From an uncultured Rhodopirellula sp. (GTDB taxonomy: Bacteria; Planctomycetota; Planctomycetia; Pirellulales; Pirellulaceae): a DNA stretch of 6,665 nt. Made by a program: the position numbers and the translations under genes. The notes beneath the pieces were generated by a model. It worked only from the letters and a program-made list of their open reading frames with translations. It did not search any database and was not told where the DNA came from. Where the stretch lies: positions 1 through 6,665 of the forward strand of contig CAJXTM010000215.1 in the NCBI GenBank assembly GCA_913061385.1, read 5' to 3'. Positions 1 through 6,665 of the stretch are shown here, piece after piece (position 1 is the first letter of the stretch; every line of letters starts with the position of its first letter).

Positions 1-1095
1 AAAGCATCCGGAACGACACGTGAACGAGTTGCTGTGCATACGCTGCACCAACACGATGCGCCACGCAGCGATTTCTCCGCTGAACGTCTCCTGCACCAGG
101 TCGGTGTTACGGATATTGGCCTACACGAGGGCGCCTTCACTCGCGAAGTGCTCAATCGACTCGACACAGCAATCACGTCGGCGATCAAATCCCCCACACC
201 GCTCACGCATGTTGGTTGCGGAACTGCAAATGTCGAGAAAGTCGCGTCCAATCGGCGCATCCTTGGTCCTGATGGCAAAGTAACTGCAACCCGTTACACA
301 ACGTGCCGTGACCCTAAATTGCGGGCTGCCCCCGAGGGTGTGATTGACCCAGAGCTGAGTGCGATCTCACTCTGGAATGATCAAAAACTAATCACAGTCC
401 TCACCTACTACGCATGCCACCCACAAAGCTATTATCGCACTGGCGTTCCAAGTCCGGATTTCCCCGGGATCGCTCGATTTCTTCGAGGGCAGGACGTACC
501 CGATGTACTTCACCTGCATTTCAACGGAGCGGGCGGTAACATTGGGGCTGGCAAATACAACGATGGAAAAAACTCAAATCGGCTCACACTTGCTCGACGC
601 GTGGCGGACGGCATGAAACGAGCGACCGACGCAGCTGTCAAAGTCCCGCTGAAGCCCAGTGACGTGAAGTGGGCTGTCGCCCCGGTATCGCTGCCACCAG
701 CGAAACACCTGAAACGAGCTGAACTCGAAGAAAAGCTCGCCCAGTGGAAACCAAATGACTATTGGGGAAGTGCAGATGAGCTTGCTTGGCTGAATCGCTG
801 TGAAGGTGGAAGTCAGATTGACCTCAGCTGCCTTAGCCTTGGTGACATCCGGATTGTCCACATGCCGGGTGAGTTATTCGTGGAATACCAACTTGCAGCC
901 AAAGCCATGCGTCCGGACCTAAAGGTGGCGATGGCTGCCTACGGTGATTACGGGCCCGGCTATATCGGAACAGAAATCGGGTACAGCCAGGGTGGCTATG
1001 AAACGAGTGCACGAGCTTCCAAAGTAGACAAGAGCTGTGAAAAGGTGTTGATGGATGGAATGCGGACCCTGCTGACCGAAGAGAACCAAAAATGA
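1..1095 (+). CDS. Neutral/alkaline ceramidase-like hydrolase, 5'-truncated by window edge
   Basis: The frame is open from base 1, so the start is missing; a GTG at 34 is in frame but sits inside conserved sequence and is not a credible start. The 364 visible residues match the neutral/alkaline non-lysosomal ceramidase-like family of planctomycetes. Numbering from base 1, the HQHDAP motif (H16, H18) resembles the HxH zinc-binding motif of neutral ceramidases. ACHPQS (H140) fits the third histidine, PGELF (E291) the glutamate ligand, and the Tyr/Gly-rich stretch ending GYIGTE (Y321) the tyrosine ligand. A catalytic zinc site therefore looks intact. Known family members hydrolyse the N-acyl bond of ceramide; the substrate here is unknown. 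The protein ends about 40 residues after the tyrosine motif, so the C-terminal immunoglobulin-like domain of classical ceramidases is absent. Roughly 80-120 N-terminal residues, probably with a signal peptide, are likely missing. The stop overlaps the next gene's ATG. Confidence 0.8.
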   Translation, partial: KASGTTRERVAVHTLHQHDAPRSDFSAERLLHQVGVTDIGLHEGAFTREVLNRLDTAITSAIKSPTPLTHVGCGTANVEKVASNRRILGPDGKVTATRYTTCRDPKLRAAPEGVIDPELSAISLWNDQKLITVLTYYACHPQSYYRTGVPSPDFPGIARFLRGQDVPDVLHLHFNGAGGNIGAGKYNDGKNSNRLTLARRVADGMKRATDAAVKVPLKPSDVKWAVAPVSLPPAKHLKRAELEEKLAQWKPNDYWGSADELAWLNRCEGGSQIDLSCLSLGDIRIVHMPGELFVEYQLAAKAMRPDLKVAMAAYGDYGPGYIGTEIGYSQGGYETSARASKVDKSCEKVLMDGMRTLLTEENQK

Positions 1096-4070
1096 ATAAA
1101 AACGTGAGTGTCGCCCCCCGCAGTTGGGTGCGAAAGATCCTAATCCTGCCTGTGCTTTTGCTCGCCTGTCGCACAACGACTGCGGAAGAAGACTTCTCTG
1201 GCGAACTCCCACGCATCCCGGCAAGCACGCCGCAAGCAGCCCTTCAGACCTTTTCTGTTGTGAAAGGGTTTGAGGTTCAGCTTGTCGCAAGCGAACCACT
1301 GATTGCCAGCCCGGTTGCAATCGAGTGGGACGCGGAGGGCCGGCTATACGTTTGTGAAATGCGCGGATACAGCGAGGACCGCGATGCTGGTCTGTCACGA
1401 ATTCGACGGCTTGAAGACACCAATCAGGACGGTCGCTTTGACAAGAGCGTGGTCTACGCCGACGGACTGCTCTGGCCAACCGCGTTGTTCCCCTACAAGG
1501 GAGGGCTATTCGTTGGTGATGCACCAAATCTCTATTACTTTCGCGATGATGACCAAGACGGAAAAGCTGACACTAAAGAGGTCGTGTTGACTGGCTTTGG
1601 TACATCGAACGTACAAGGTCTGATGAATTCATTTCGCTGGGGGCTGGACAATCGAATTCACATTGCTTGCAGCTCAGCGGCGGGCAAGATTGGACGCCCC
1701 GGCAGCGACAAGAAACTAGAAGTCCGTGGCCGTGACCTGGCATTCGATCCGGACACCTACGAAATAGAGCTCACCAGCGGTGGTGGCCAGCACGGAATGG
1801 CGTTCGACGATTGGGGGCGAAAATTCGTCTCTTCCAACAGCAATCACATCCAGCAGGTGATGTATGAAGATCATTACCTTCAACGCAACCCATACCTAAA
1901 GGCGCCTCCAGCAAGGGTTTCAATCGCAGCAGATGGACCGCAAGCCGAGGTTTACCGCACTAGTCCGGTCGAACCTTGGCGGATCGTACGGACTCGACTG
2001 CGTGTAGGTGGCCTAGTACCGGGACCGGTTGAGGGAGGCGGTCGGGCAGCCGGATATTTCACCGGTGCGACTGGTGTCACCATTTATCGGGGCGATGCAT
2101 GGGGTCCCCAGTGGAAAGGGTTGGCAATCATCGGAGACGTCGGCAGTAATCTAGTGCATCGAAAAAAGATCAACACAACGGGTGCACAATTCATAGCTCA
2201 CCGCATCGACGAGGAGTCGGAGTTCGTGAACTCCAGTGACATCTGGTTTCGCCCAGCCCAATTCGCCAATGCCCCAGACGGGACCCTCTACATCATCGAT
2301 GTGTGTAGAGAAGTCATCGAACATCCGAAGAGCTTACCACCGATGATCAAGAAACACTTGGACTTGACCGCCGGTCGCGATCGTGGGCGAATTTACCGGA
2401 TCGCACCCACCGATTACAAGTTTCGCCCGACACCAAACCTACGCAATGTTGCCACACAAGCTCTCGTCGATCTGCTGGATCACCCAAACGCTTGGCATCG
2501 GGAAACAGCCGCGAGACTGCTGTATGAAAGACAGAGTCCCGACAGCGCAGAAACGCTGAGTTCCAAATTCAAGTCAGACCCCACGCCTTTGGGAAGACTG
2601 CATTTGCTGTACGCAATGGCGGGACAACACAACTTGACGGCACAAACCATCATCGCTGCACTCAGGGATGGCCACCCGCAGGTAAAACGCCATGCGTTGA
2701 AACTCGGAGAAAACTTCGCTTCAGACCCCGCCATGGCCGAGGCGTTCTTGCAACTCGCCAGCGACCCATCACACGAAGTGCGGATCCAACTAGCATTTTC
2801 GGCAGGAAAGCTTCCATCCAATATTAAGATTCCGTTGCTGGAGCGAGTCATCGTGAGCCAACCTGGTGACCGCTGGCTAGAAACCGCTGTGTTGAGTTCA
2901 CTCAATGAAGGTGCAGGCGAGTTGTTTGCGAGGTTGGTTCAAAACAACGATTTCAAATCAGAGTCAGCGGGAACTTTTTTGGCAACCCTTGCTACCCAAA
3001 TCGGCCAGCAGAACGAACCAGCCGATATCGAAATCGCCATTGAACAGGCGTCGGCGTTACCCGCGGCAAACGCACCGTTCACACTCCCTGTCATTGGATC
3101 ACTTACCACCTACCGAACACGCAACAATCATCACCTGCAGCGATTGGCCCAAGATGGTCGGTTGGATACGTTGGACATACTCAAATCGAATTTGGTCACT
3201 GCTGCTGGCATAACTGCTGGAGACGAACAAATTCCTGTTGCAAAGAGGGTCGCGGCTACCAAATCCATGCGTTTCGGTAGACTCGAGATGGTGTCAGCAC
3301 CATTGACCAAGCTGATCAGCAATCGACAACCCCACCTTGTGTCACAGGCAGCGATTGAAACACTGGGTACGTTCAACTCACCTACCATTGCCAATCCGTT
3401 GCTCTCAGCTTGGAGCAAACTAAGCCCTAAGCTACGAGCAACTGCTACGGAAGTACTGTTTGCTCGCAATGATCGCTTGGGCAGGCTTTTTGACGCTGTC
3501 GACTCTGAACAAATTTCACTCGCGGACATTGGGACGCCACGCTTGCAAATCGCGGCCAAATCCCGCGACTCAAAGATTAAATCCAGAGCGAACACGTACT
3601 TGTCCAACATGGGTTCGGCTGATCGCAGTGAAATACTCGACAAGTACCAAGCCGCACTCACTCAGGATGCTGATTCCATAAGAGGCCGCAAACTCTTCAC
3701 ACAGCACTGCTCCGTCTGCCACAAGATCAACGGAGTCGGACATGAAATTGGACCTAATCTGGCGAGCATTCGAACCCGTGGTGCCGAGACAATCCTTGCG
3801 AATGTCATCGATCCCAACCGCGAAGTGAATCCACAGTACCTCAATTACGTCCTGCTAACACAAGACGGGCGAGCGATGACCGGAATGGTAGCTTCAGAAA
3901 CCGCTAGTAGTGTGACCTTGCGTCGTGCTGAATCAGCAACCGACACCGTTCTGCGAGTCGATATCGAAGAGCTGAAAAGCACTGGACTTTCTATCATGCC
4001 AGAGGGAATGGAAAAGTCGATCGACGTTCAAGCGATGGCAGACATCATCTCGTACCTGATGCAGCCGTGA
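1092..4070 (+). CDS. Exported putative membrane-bound dehydrogenase with HEAT-like repeats and C-terminal cytochrome c domain
   Basis: This 992-residue protein has the Pirellula/Verrucomicrobium-type layout (TIGR02604 N-terminal and TIGR02603 heme domains, recognised by eye). Residues 1-31 are a signal peptide: basic start, hydrophobic core, then LLLAC (C26), an imperfect lipobox, or a TTA cleavage site just after it. Residues about 50-445 form a sorbosone/glucose-dehydrogenase-like beta-propeller, with two acidic DxNxDG/DxDxDG loops (109-117 and 152-160) that may bind calcium and the family-typical stretch YFTGATGVTIYRGD from residue 322. Residues about 450-860 contain HEAT-like helical repeats, for example near N466. 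The C-terminus has the heme site CSVCH (C873, C876, H877), with M969 or M973 as likely distal ligand. Such proteins are thought to oxidise sugars or alcohols in the periplasm and pass electrons through heme; the substrate is unknown. The ATG overlaps the upstream stop (ATGA), with a weak purine-rich GAAGAG at 1078-1083, so translation is probably coupled. Confidence 0.9.
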   Translation: MNKNVSVAPRSWVRKILILPVLLLACRTTTAEEDFSGELPRIPASTPQAALQTFSVVKGFEVQLVASEPLIASPVAIEWDAEGRLYVCEMRGYSEDRDAGLSRIRRLEDTNQDGRFDKSVVYADGLLWPTALFPYKGGLFVGDAPNLYYFRDDDQDGKADTKEVVLTGFGTSNVQGLMNSFRWGLDNRIHIACSSAAGKIGRPGSDKKLEVRGRDLAFDPDTYEIELTSGGGQHGMAFDDWGRKFVSSNSNHIQQVMYEDHYLQRNPYLKAPPARVSIAADGPQAEVYRTSPVEPWRIVRTRLRVGGLVPGPVEGGGRAAGYFTGATGVTIYRGDAWGPQWKGLAIIGDVGSNLVHRKKINTTGAQFIAHRIDEESEFVNSSDIWFRPAQFANAPDGTLYIIDVCREVIEHPKSLPPMIKKHLDLTAGRDRGRIYRIAPTDYKFRPTPNLRNVATQALVDLLDHPNAWHRETAARLLYERQSPDSAETLSSKFKSDPTPLGRLHLLYAMAGQHNLTAQTIIAALRDGHPQVKRHALKLGENFASDPAMAEAFLQLASDPSHEVRIQLAFSAGKLPSNIKIPLLERVIVSQPGDRWLETAVLSSLNEGAGELFARLVQNNDFKSESAGTFLATLATQIGQQNEPADIEIAIEQASALPAANAPFTLPVIGSLTTYRTRNNHHLQRLAQDGRLDTLDILKSNLVTAAGITAGDEQIPVAKRVAATKSMRFGRLEMVSAPLTKLISNRQPHLVSQAAIETLGTFNSPTIANPLLSAWSKLSPKLRATATEVLFARNDRLGRLFDAVDSEQISLADIGTPRLQIAAKSRDSKIKSRANTYLSNMGSADRSEILDKYQAALTQDADSIRGRKLFTQHCSVCHKINGVGHEIGPNLASIRTRGAETILANVIDPNREVNPQYLNYVLLTQDGRAMTGMVASETASSVTLRRAESATDTVLRVDIEELKSTGLSIMPEGMEKSIDVQAMADIISYLMQP

Positions 4071-4087
4071 CCGCGCGAGCGGCTGTA
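4060..4087 (+). terminator. Stem-loop spanning the stop codon of the dehydrogenase gene; weak terminator candidate
   Basis: TGCAGCCG (4060-4067) can pair with CGGCTGTA (4080-4087), giving an 8-bp stem with one G-U pair around a 12-nt loop containing the TGA stop. A smaller alternative hairpin, CCGC-GCGA-GCGG at 4071-4082, has a GNRA-type tetraloop and excludes the first. No T-tract follows, so this is not a classical intrinsic terminator. It may stabilise the mRNA 3' end or be chance. Confidence 0.3.
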
Positions 4088-4241
4088 ACGAGCAAAGGGA
4101 ATTCGGTGCGTTTCGAATGCCCCCCATGGCTGAATCACCGTACCTCCAAGACATCACAAAGCCACTCAAAAGACGCTAAGAGACTAAACTACCGTCAATC
4201 CCTGGCGGCAAACAGGTTCAAGAAAAATGCCGCATAAATGG

Positions 4242-4276
4242 TGAACGTCCCTGCTTGATTTTGCGGGAAGCGTTCA
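4242..4276. other. Imperfect inverted repeat in the convergent gap
   Basis: TGAACG (4242-4247) pairs with CGTTCA (4271-4276), and the stem continues with TCCC (4248-4251) against GGGA (4265-4268) after a 2-base bulge, giving about ten pairs around a loop. It could form on either transcript and lies between the convergent 3' ends. It could act as a bidirectional transcript end or RNA stability element, but no T-run follows on either strand. Confidence 0.3.
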
Positions 4277-4364
4277 AGCCACACTGAGTGAACGACATCG
4301 ACTCATGCCCCAAGAGACTGCTCGCGTTTCGAATCAATTTAATGACGTCGTGAGCGAGACCGCA

Positions 4365-4392
4365 GCGGTCATGTCACAGTGACTTGGCCCGC
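4365..4392. other. Palindrome downstream of the minus-strand HEAT gene
   Basis: GTCAC-A-GTGAC at 4373-4383 is a perfect 5-1-5 inverted repeat. GCGG (4365-4368) and CCGC (4389-4392) can add an outer stem across unpaired bases. It lies about 55-80 bases beyond the stop of the minus-strand gene, where a 3' hairpin would be expected. It could also be a protein-binding palindrome or chance. Confidence 0.22.
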
Positions 4393-4445
4393 TTGCTTGA
4401 ATACTCGTAGCTCGAAAACAAAACGCGATAGCCTTCTCACCCGGC

Positions 4446-6344
4446 TTATGACGCTGGTGTAGCTGGACTATCAGGTGATGGTGTACCTGGTGCTGCTGCA
4501 CCGCCAGGTCCATTGGGGATGCCGGGTGCTTCCGCACCGCCAGGTCCAGCTGGGATGCCGGGTGCCTCCGCACCGCCAGCAGCAGGAGTACCGGGTGCTG
4601 CTGTGTTACCGGGTGCTGCTGTGTTACCGGGTGCTGCTGTGTTACCGGGTGCAGGATTTTTCGGTGCATCCAAGACATCATCTTCCATCGAGAACTCTTC
4701 TTCATCAGCGGGCTTCGCTTGATTGCCCTCACCACTTTCGACATTGGCCAACTCGGCCAAAACGATGACTTGCTCATCGAGCCCTTCTAGAAACTTGGTC
4801 CGATCGTCCAATGCTTCGCTGTTGAGTGCAGTGATCACTTCCTCCAGTTTCACCACCCAATCTTTCACGACGTTCGCTTTCGCCTCCTCAACACAGAGCA
4901 TCAAACCGCCACCATTTTTTGGTACACCCTTCGACCGTGAGCCAGTTGCTCCCATGTTGAGTTGCTGCAGGACTTTGTTGAGATATCGACGAGAACCAAG
5001 CACCTCGGCAGGCTGATCTTTGTATTCGGTGGTCTGACCGCCAAATCCCATGCCCCCCATGCCACCAAACGCATCGTCTTCCATTCCAGCATCGGGGGAC
5101 TCATCATACCCTGCCCCCAATTCCATTCCTCCCATTTCTCCGCCCATACCGAGTTCGCCATCGTCGCCTTCGCCCATATCTGGTCCACCCGAACCACCGG
5201 TTTTTGACTTGCTCTCCTTGGGTTGCAAGACGTCCTCCGGTTTGACTGGTTGATTCTGTGTGGGTGGTGCGCGTTCAATTGAGTTCAGCCTTTGCACCTC
5301 TGATTGGAAAGCGTCGTGTGCCAACCGAGCCCAACGCTCCAAAACATCCTCTGGCTTATCAACCTGCCCTTTCAGACTGCCACCTAACGCTCCGATCTTG
5401 GAAGCCGAGTAGAGTGCAATCAATTCCTGCTTTTCAGGTGCAGTGCTGATACCGATTAACTTCACACCGAGTTGCTTGCCGTCATCTTCACTGGACCCAA
5501 GCTGCTGGAGAATATCTACTGCATACCGCTGTACGTAGGCATGAACTTTATCGGTACGGTTGACAGGTGTTTTCGAGTCCAACAACTCCGTCATCATGGT
5601 TCTGAGCTGAACCTTACCCGCTGGCGGTATCTGTTTGAAGCCAAGACCGACCTGCCTTTGGAGACCGAGCAAGGCAGCCACCCGAAGACCATCAACATTC
5701 GTTTCATCTCGGTAAACCTCAACCAACGGTTGCAAAGCAGCCATGTATGGGGTGGGCGGCACTCGGCCAGCTGCGTCTGCCGGTGTGCTATCAAGCCTTC
5801 CAAGGACCAAGGCTGCATTGATCCGTGCCGCCGGATGGTAATTCCCTTTTGCCAACGCGGTCATGGGAGGCAACAGGATATCTGCGACGGCTTTGCCTAA
5901 GTAAGGCTTACTACGTTGCGACCGAGCCAAGAGCGTGTTGACATCCTTCATTAAGGGCGTGAGCTCTTTCATGGCATCTGGCCCCGTCATTTTGGCTGGC
6001 ACATACCGCCGGAAGTAGGCCTGTACCAAGTTCACGTTGGTATTTCCGCCAGCGCAATAACTCTTTGCGGCAGCGATGACACTGGCCTCCATACCCTCCT
6101 TTGCGAAGCCTTCGTGCATCGGAACTGATTTGTAGGCCGCGTTTGCCGCCGCCTCATTCTCTTGGGCTGAGACCTGCACAGCATACAAGCAGAGCATCAC
6201 CAAAATCACCAGCAACGCAAACATCAGTCGCATATGAGACTTTCCCGACTTGCGTTCCATGGCGACAGCACCGGCCTGGCTTTTCCCAGCCCGACTCGCT
6301 CGGAAATCGTTTCCAGGACGAGAATTCAATGGTTGAAAGCTCAT
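4446..6344 (-). CDS. Exported HEAT-like protein with Gly/Met-rich linker and Pro/Gly/Ala repeat tail, function unknown
   Basis: I do not recognise a named family for this 632-residue protein. Residues 1-37 are polar and basic; residues 38-60 (M38, R39, then a hydrophobic core ending VSA before Q61) form a signal peptide or membrane anchor. Residues about 155-250 contain HEAT-like helix pairs, such as ARINAALVLGRL and DGLRVAALLGL. Residues about 380-437 are acidic and very rich in Gly and Met. Residues about 440-545 are predicted by eye as charged helices, followed by an acidic stretch. From about residue 560 the tail is a Pro/Gly/Ala hexapeptide repeat. The likely role is a periplasmic or surface scaffold, not an enzyme; no catalytic motif is visible. 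The start at 6344 is the longest; M29 (6260) or M38 (6233) would give a more usual signal peptide, and none has a strong Shine-Dalgarno. The gene has its own promoter and converges on the dehydrogenase operon. Confidence 0.85.
   Translation of the reverse strand: MSFQPLNSRPGNDFRASRAGKSQAGAVAMERKSGKSHMRLMFALLVILVMLCLYAVQVSAQENEAAANAAYKSVPMHEGFAKEGMEASVIAAAKSYCAGGNTNVNLVQAYFRRYVPAKMTGPDAMKELTPLMKDVNTLLARSQRSKPYLGKAVADILLPPMTALAKGNYHPAARINAALVLGRLDSTPADAAGRVPPTPYMAALQPLVEVYRDETNVDGLRVAALLGLQRQVGLGFKQIPPAGKVQLRTMMTELLDSKTPVNRTDKVHAYVQRYAVDILQQLGSSEDDGKQLGVKLIGISTAPEKQELIALYSASKIGALGGSLKGQVDKPEDVLERWARLAHDAFQSEVQRLNSIERAPPTQNQPVKPEDVLQPKESKSKTGGSGGPDMGEGDDGELGMGGEMGGMELGAGYDESPDAGMEDDAFGGMGGMGFGGQTTEYKDQPAEVLGSRRYLNKVLQQLNMGATGSRSKGVPKNGGGLMLCVEEAKANVVKDWVVKLEEVITALNSEALDDRTKFLEGLDEQVIVLAELANVESGEGNQAKPADEEEFSMEDDVLDAPKNPAPGNTAAPGNTAAPGNTAAPGTPAAGGAEAPGIPAGPGGAEAPGIPNGPGGAAAPGTPSPDSPATPAS
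4480..4587 (-). repeat. Three 36-bp tandem repeats encoding a 12-residue Pro/Gly/Ala unit
   Basis: Units lie at 4480-4515, 4516-4551 and 4552-4587. The last two share 27 of their first 28 bases; the first is more diverged. On the minus strand they encode variants of GGAEAPGIPAGP. Each unit can be read as two xPGxxx hexapeptides, tying it to the adjacent 18-bp repeats. Confidence 0.85.
4590..4652 (-). repeat. Three and a half perfect 18-bp tandem repeats encoding APGNTA units
   Basis: The plus-strand unit ACCGGGTGCTGCTGTGTT occurs without change at 4590-4607, 4608-4625 and 4626-4643, followed by a 9-base partial copy to 4652. On the minus strand it encodes the hexapeptide APGNTA in tandem. 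Perfect identity, including third codon positions, indicates recent expansion by slippage or unequal exchange. Because the unit is a multiple of three, copy-number changes keep the frame. Confidence 0.93.
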
Positions 6345-6617
6345 GTATTTACACCGTTCGATTGTTGGCCGGCAGAAATGGGCCGGTAGGATGAGAAGCT
6401 CTACTTAATTATTCGCGAAAACCCCGGTCCACGTCAAACAAAATTCACGTTTCCGGCCACACACTGCGCCCGAAAAGACGGAATATCTGGCAGTTTCAGC
6501 AAAATACTACGCGTTCAGGCTGTCAACCGCCTTCCAAGACCACTTGCCAACCGCTCCAGCCACACCAACGCAATTTTGAGCAGCACCGCTTTCTAATCAA
6601 CTAAAACCCTCCAAACG
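6345..6617. other. Non-coding upstream region of the HEAT gene, with leader repeats
   Basis: No plausible gene was seen here. The promoter-proximal leader contains GGCCGG twice (6367-6372 and 6381-6386), which can form short stems but is probably incidental. Beyond the promoter, 6438-6617 shows no recognisable coding, RNA or repeat feature. The genomic sequence ends at 6617, where adapter sequence begins, so the neighbouring gene on this side is unknown. Confidence 0.5.
6408..6437 (-). promoter_or_regulatory. Sigma70-like promoter for the minus-strand HEAT gene
   Basis: Read on the minus strand, TTGACG (6437-6432) matches the -35 consensus at five of six positions. AATAAT (6413-6408) matches the -10 consensus at five of six, with an 18-base spacer. 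Transcription would start near 6401, giving a leader of about 57 bases before the ATG at 6344. The fit and position are good, but planctomycete promoters are less well characterised than those of Escherichia coli. Confidence 0.55.
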
Positions 6618-6665
6618 CTGTCTCTTATACACATCTGACGCTGCCGACGACTCCTTACGTGTAGA
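6618..6665. other. Illumina Nextera adapter read-through (sequencing artefact)
   Basis: Positions 6618-6636 are CTGTCTCTTATACACATCT, the 19-base Tn5 mosaic end used in Nextera libraries. GACGCTGCCGACGA (6637-6650) completes the read-1-side adapter in reverse complement. CTCCTTAC (6651-6658) is the reverse complement of the index GTAAGGAG, known as N505/S505. GTGTAGA (6659-6665) begins the reverse complement of the P5 flow-cell sequence. The order is exactly that of a library molecule read through its insert, so this stretch is not chromosomal and not a transposon. Confidence 0.98.

Larger units (their letters stand above)
4071..4445. other. Gap between convergent genes, no coding sequence recognised
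   Basis: These 375 bases separate the 3' ends of the plus-strand operon and the minus-strand HEAT gene. Reading frames here are short and lack recognisable motifs. The gap contains several inverted repeats (listed separately) and an 11-base direct repeat, GCGTTTCGAAT, at 4108-4118 and 4324-4334. No GC-rich stem followed by a T-run was found on either strand, so transcription stop sites for both units are undefined. A small RNA cannot be excluded. Confidence 0.6.

Noticed and set aside
34..36. GTG at 34 as the start of the first gene
   Set aside because: The frame is open upstream to base 1 and the GTG sits just before the HQHDAP zinc motif, inside the conserved part of the family.
919..1527. 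Minus-strand open frame of 202 codons over the junction of the first two genes
   Set aside because: It lies opposite two well-recognised coding sequences and shows no motif or plausible domain.
3131..3661. Minus-strand open frame of 176 codons inside the dehydrogenase gene
   Set aside because: It is antisense to the HEAT-like region of a continuous 992-codon gene, has Ser/Ala-rich composition and no recognisable domain.
4108..4334. Direct repeat GCGTTTCGAAT at 4108 and 4324 as possible attachment sites or insertion target duplication
   Set aside because: The copies are only 11 bases long and flank no mobile gene; chance or a minor motif is more likely.
4480..4652. Repeat array that might be taken for CRISPR
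   Set aside because: The units are contiguous 18- and 36-bp coding repeats without unique spacers, in frame with the minus-strand gene.
4513..4722. Plus-strand open frame giving a Gly/Pro/Ala-rich peptide across the repeats
   Set aside because: The same repeats are open on both strands because of their composition. The minus-strand frame is 632 codons long with a signal peptide, a promoter and HEAT-like helices, so the plus-strand frame is a shadow.
6618..6636. Tn5 mosaic end as evidence of a natural transposon
   Set aside because: It is followed immediately by the synthetic linker, index and P5 sequence, so it comes from library preparation.

Overview
The window looks like a contig end from a marine-type planctomycete (Pirellulales/Rhodopirellula-like). 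This rests on protein families rather than a phylogenetic marker: a very long secreted protein with the propeller, HEAT and CxxCH heme-domain layout typical of Planctomycetes and Verrucomicrobia, a short ceramidase-like hydrolase, weak Shine-Dalgarno signals and moderate G+C. No rRNA, tRNA, CRISPR array, integrase or insertion sequence was seen.

Layout. Positions 1-1095 (+) hold the 3' part of a neutral/alkaline ceramidase-like hydrolase whose start lies outside the window. It overlaps by four bases (ATGA) with a 992-residue gene at 1092-4070 (+), an exported putative membrane-bound dehydrogenase with a beta-propeller, HEAT-like repeats and a C-terminal mono-heme cytochrome domain. Positions 4071-4445 are a gap between convergent genes, with a few inverted repeats but no convincing intrinsic terminator. 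Positions 4446-6344 (-) encode a 632-residue exported protein of unknown function with HEAT-like helices, an acidic Gly/Met-rich linker and a C-terminal Pro/Gly/Ala repeat tail. A good sigma70-like promoter for it lies at 6408-6437. The last 48 bases (6618-6665) are not genomic: they match the Illumina Nextera transposase adapter, followed by an index and the start of the flow-cell adapter.

The two plus-strand genes are almost certainly co-transcribed and translationally coupled. A reasonable inference is that both act outside the cytoplasm, the hydrolase releasing a product from an amide-linked lipid or similar substrate and the propeller-cytochrome protein oxidising something and passing electrons on. 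The substrate cannot be read from the sequence. The minus-strand gene is a separate transcription unit with no evident functional link.

No clearly new defence, mobile or regulatory system was found. The most notable points are the adapter artefact, the hydrolase/cytochrome gene pair, and the expanding 18-bp hexapeptide repeat in the minus-strand gene.
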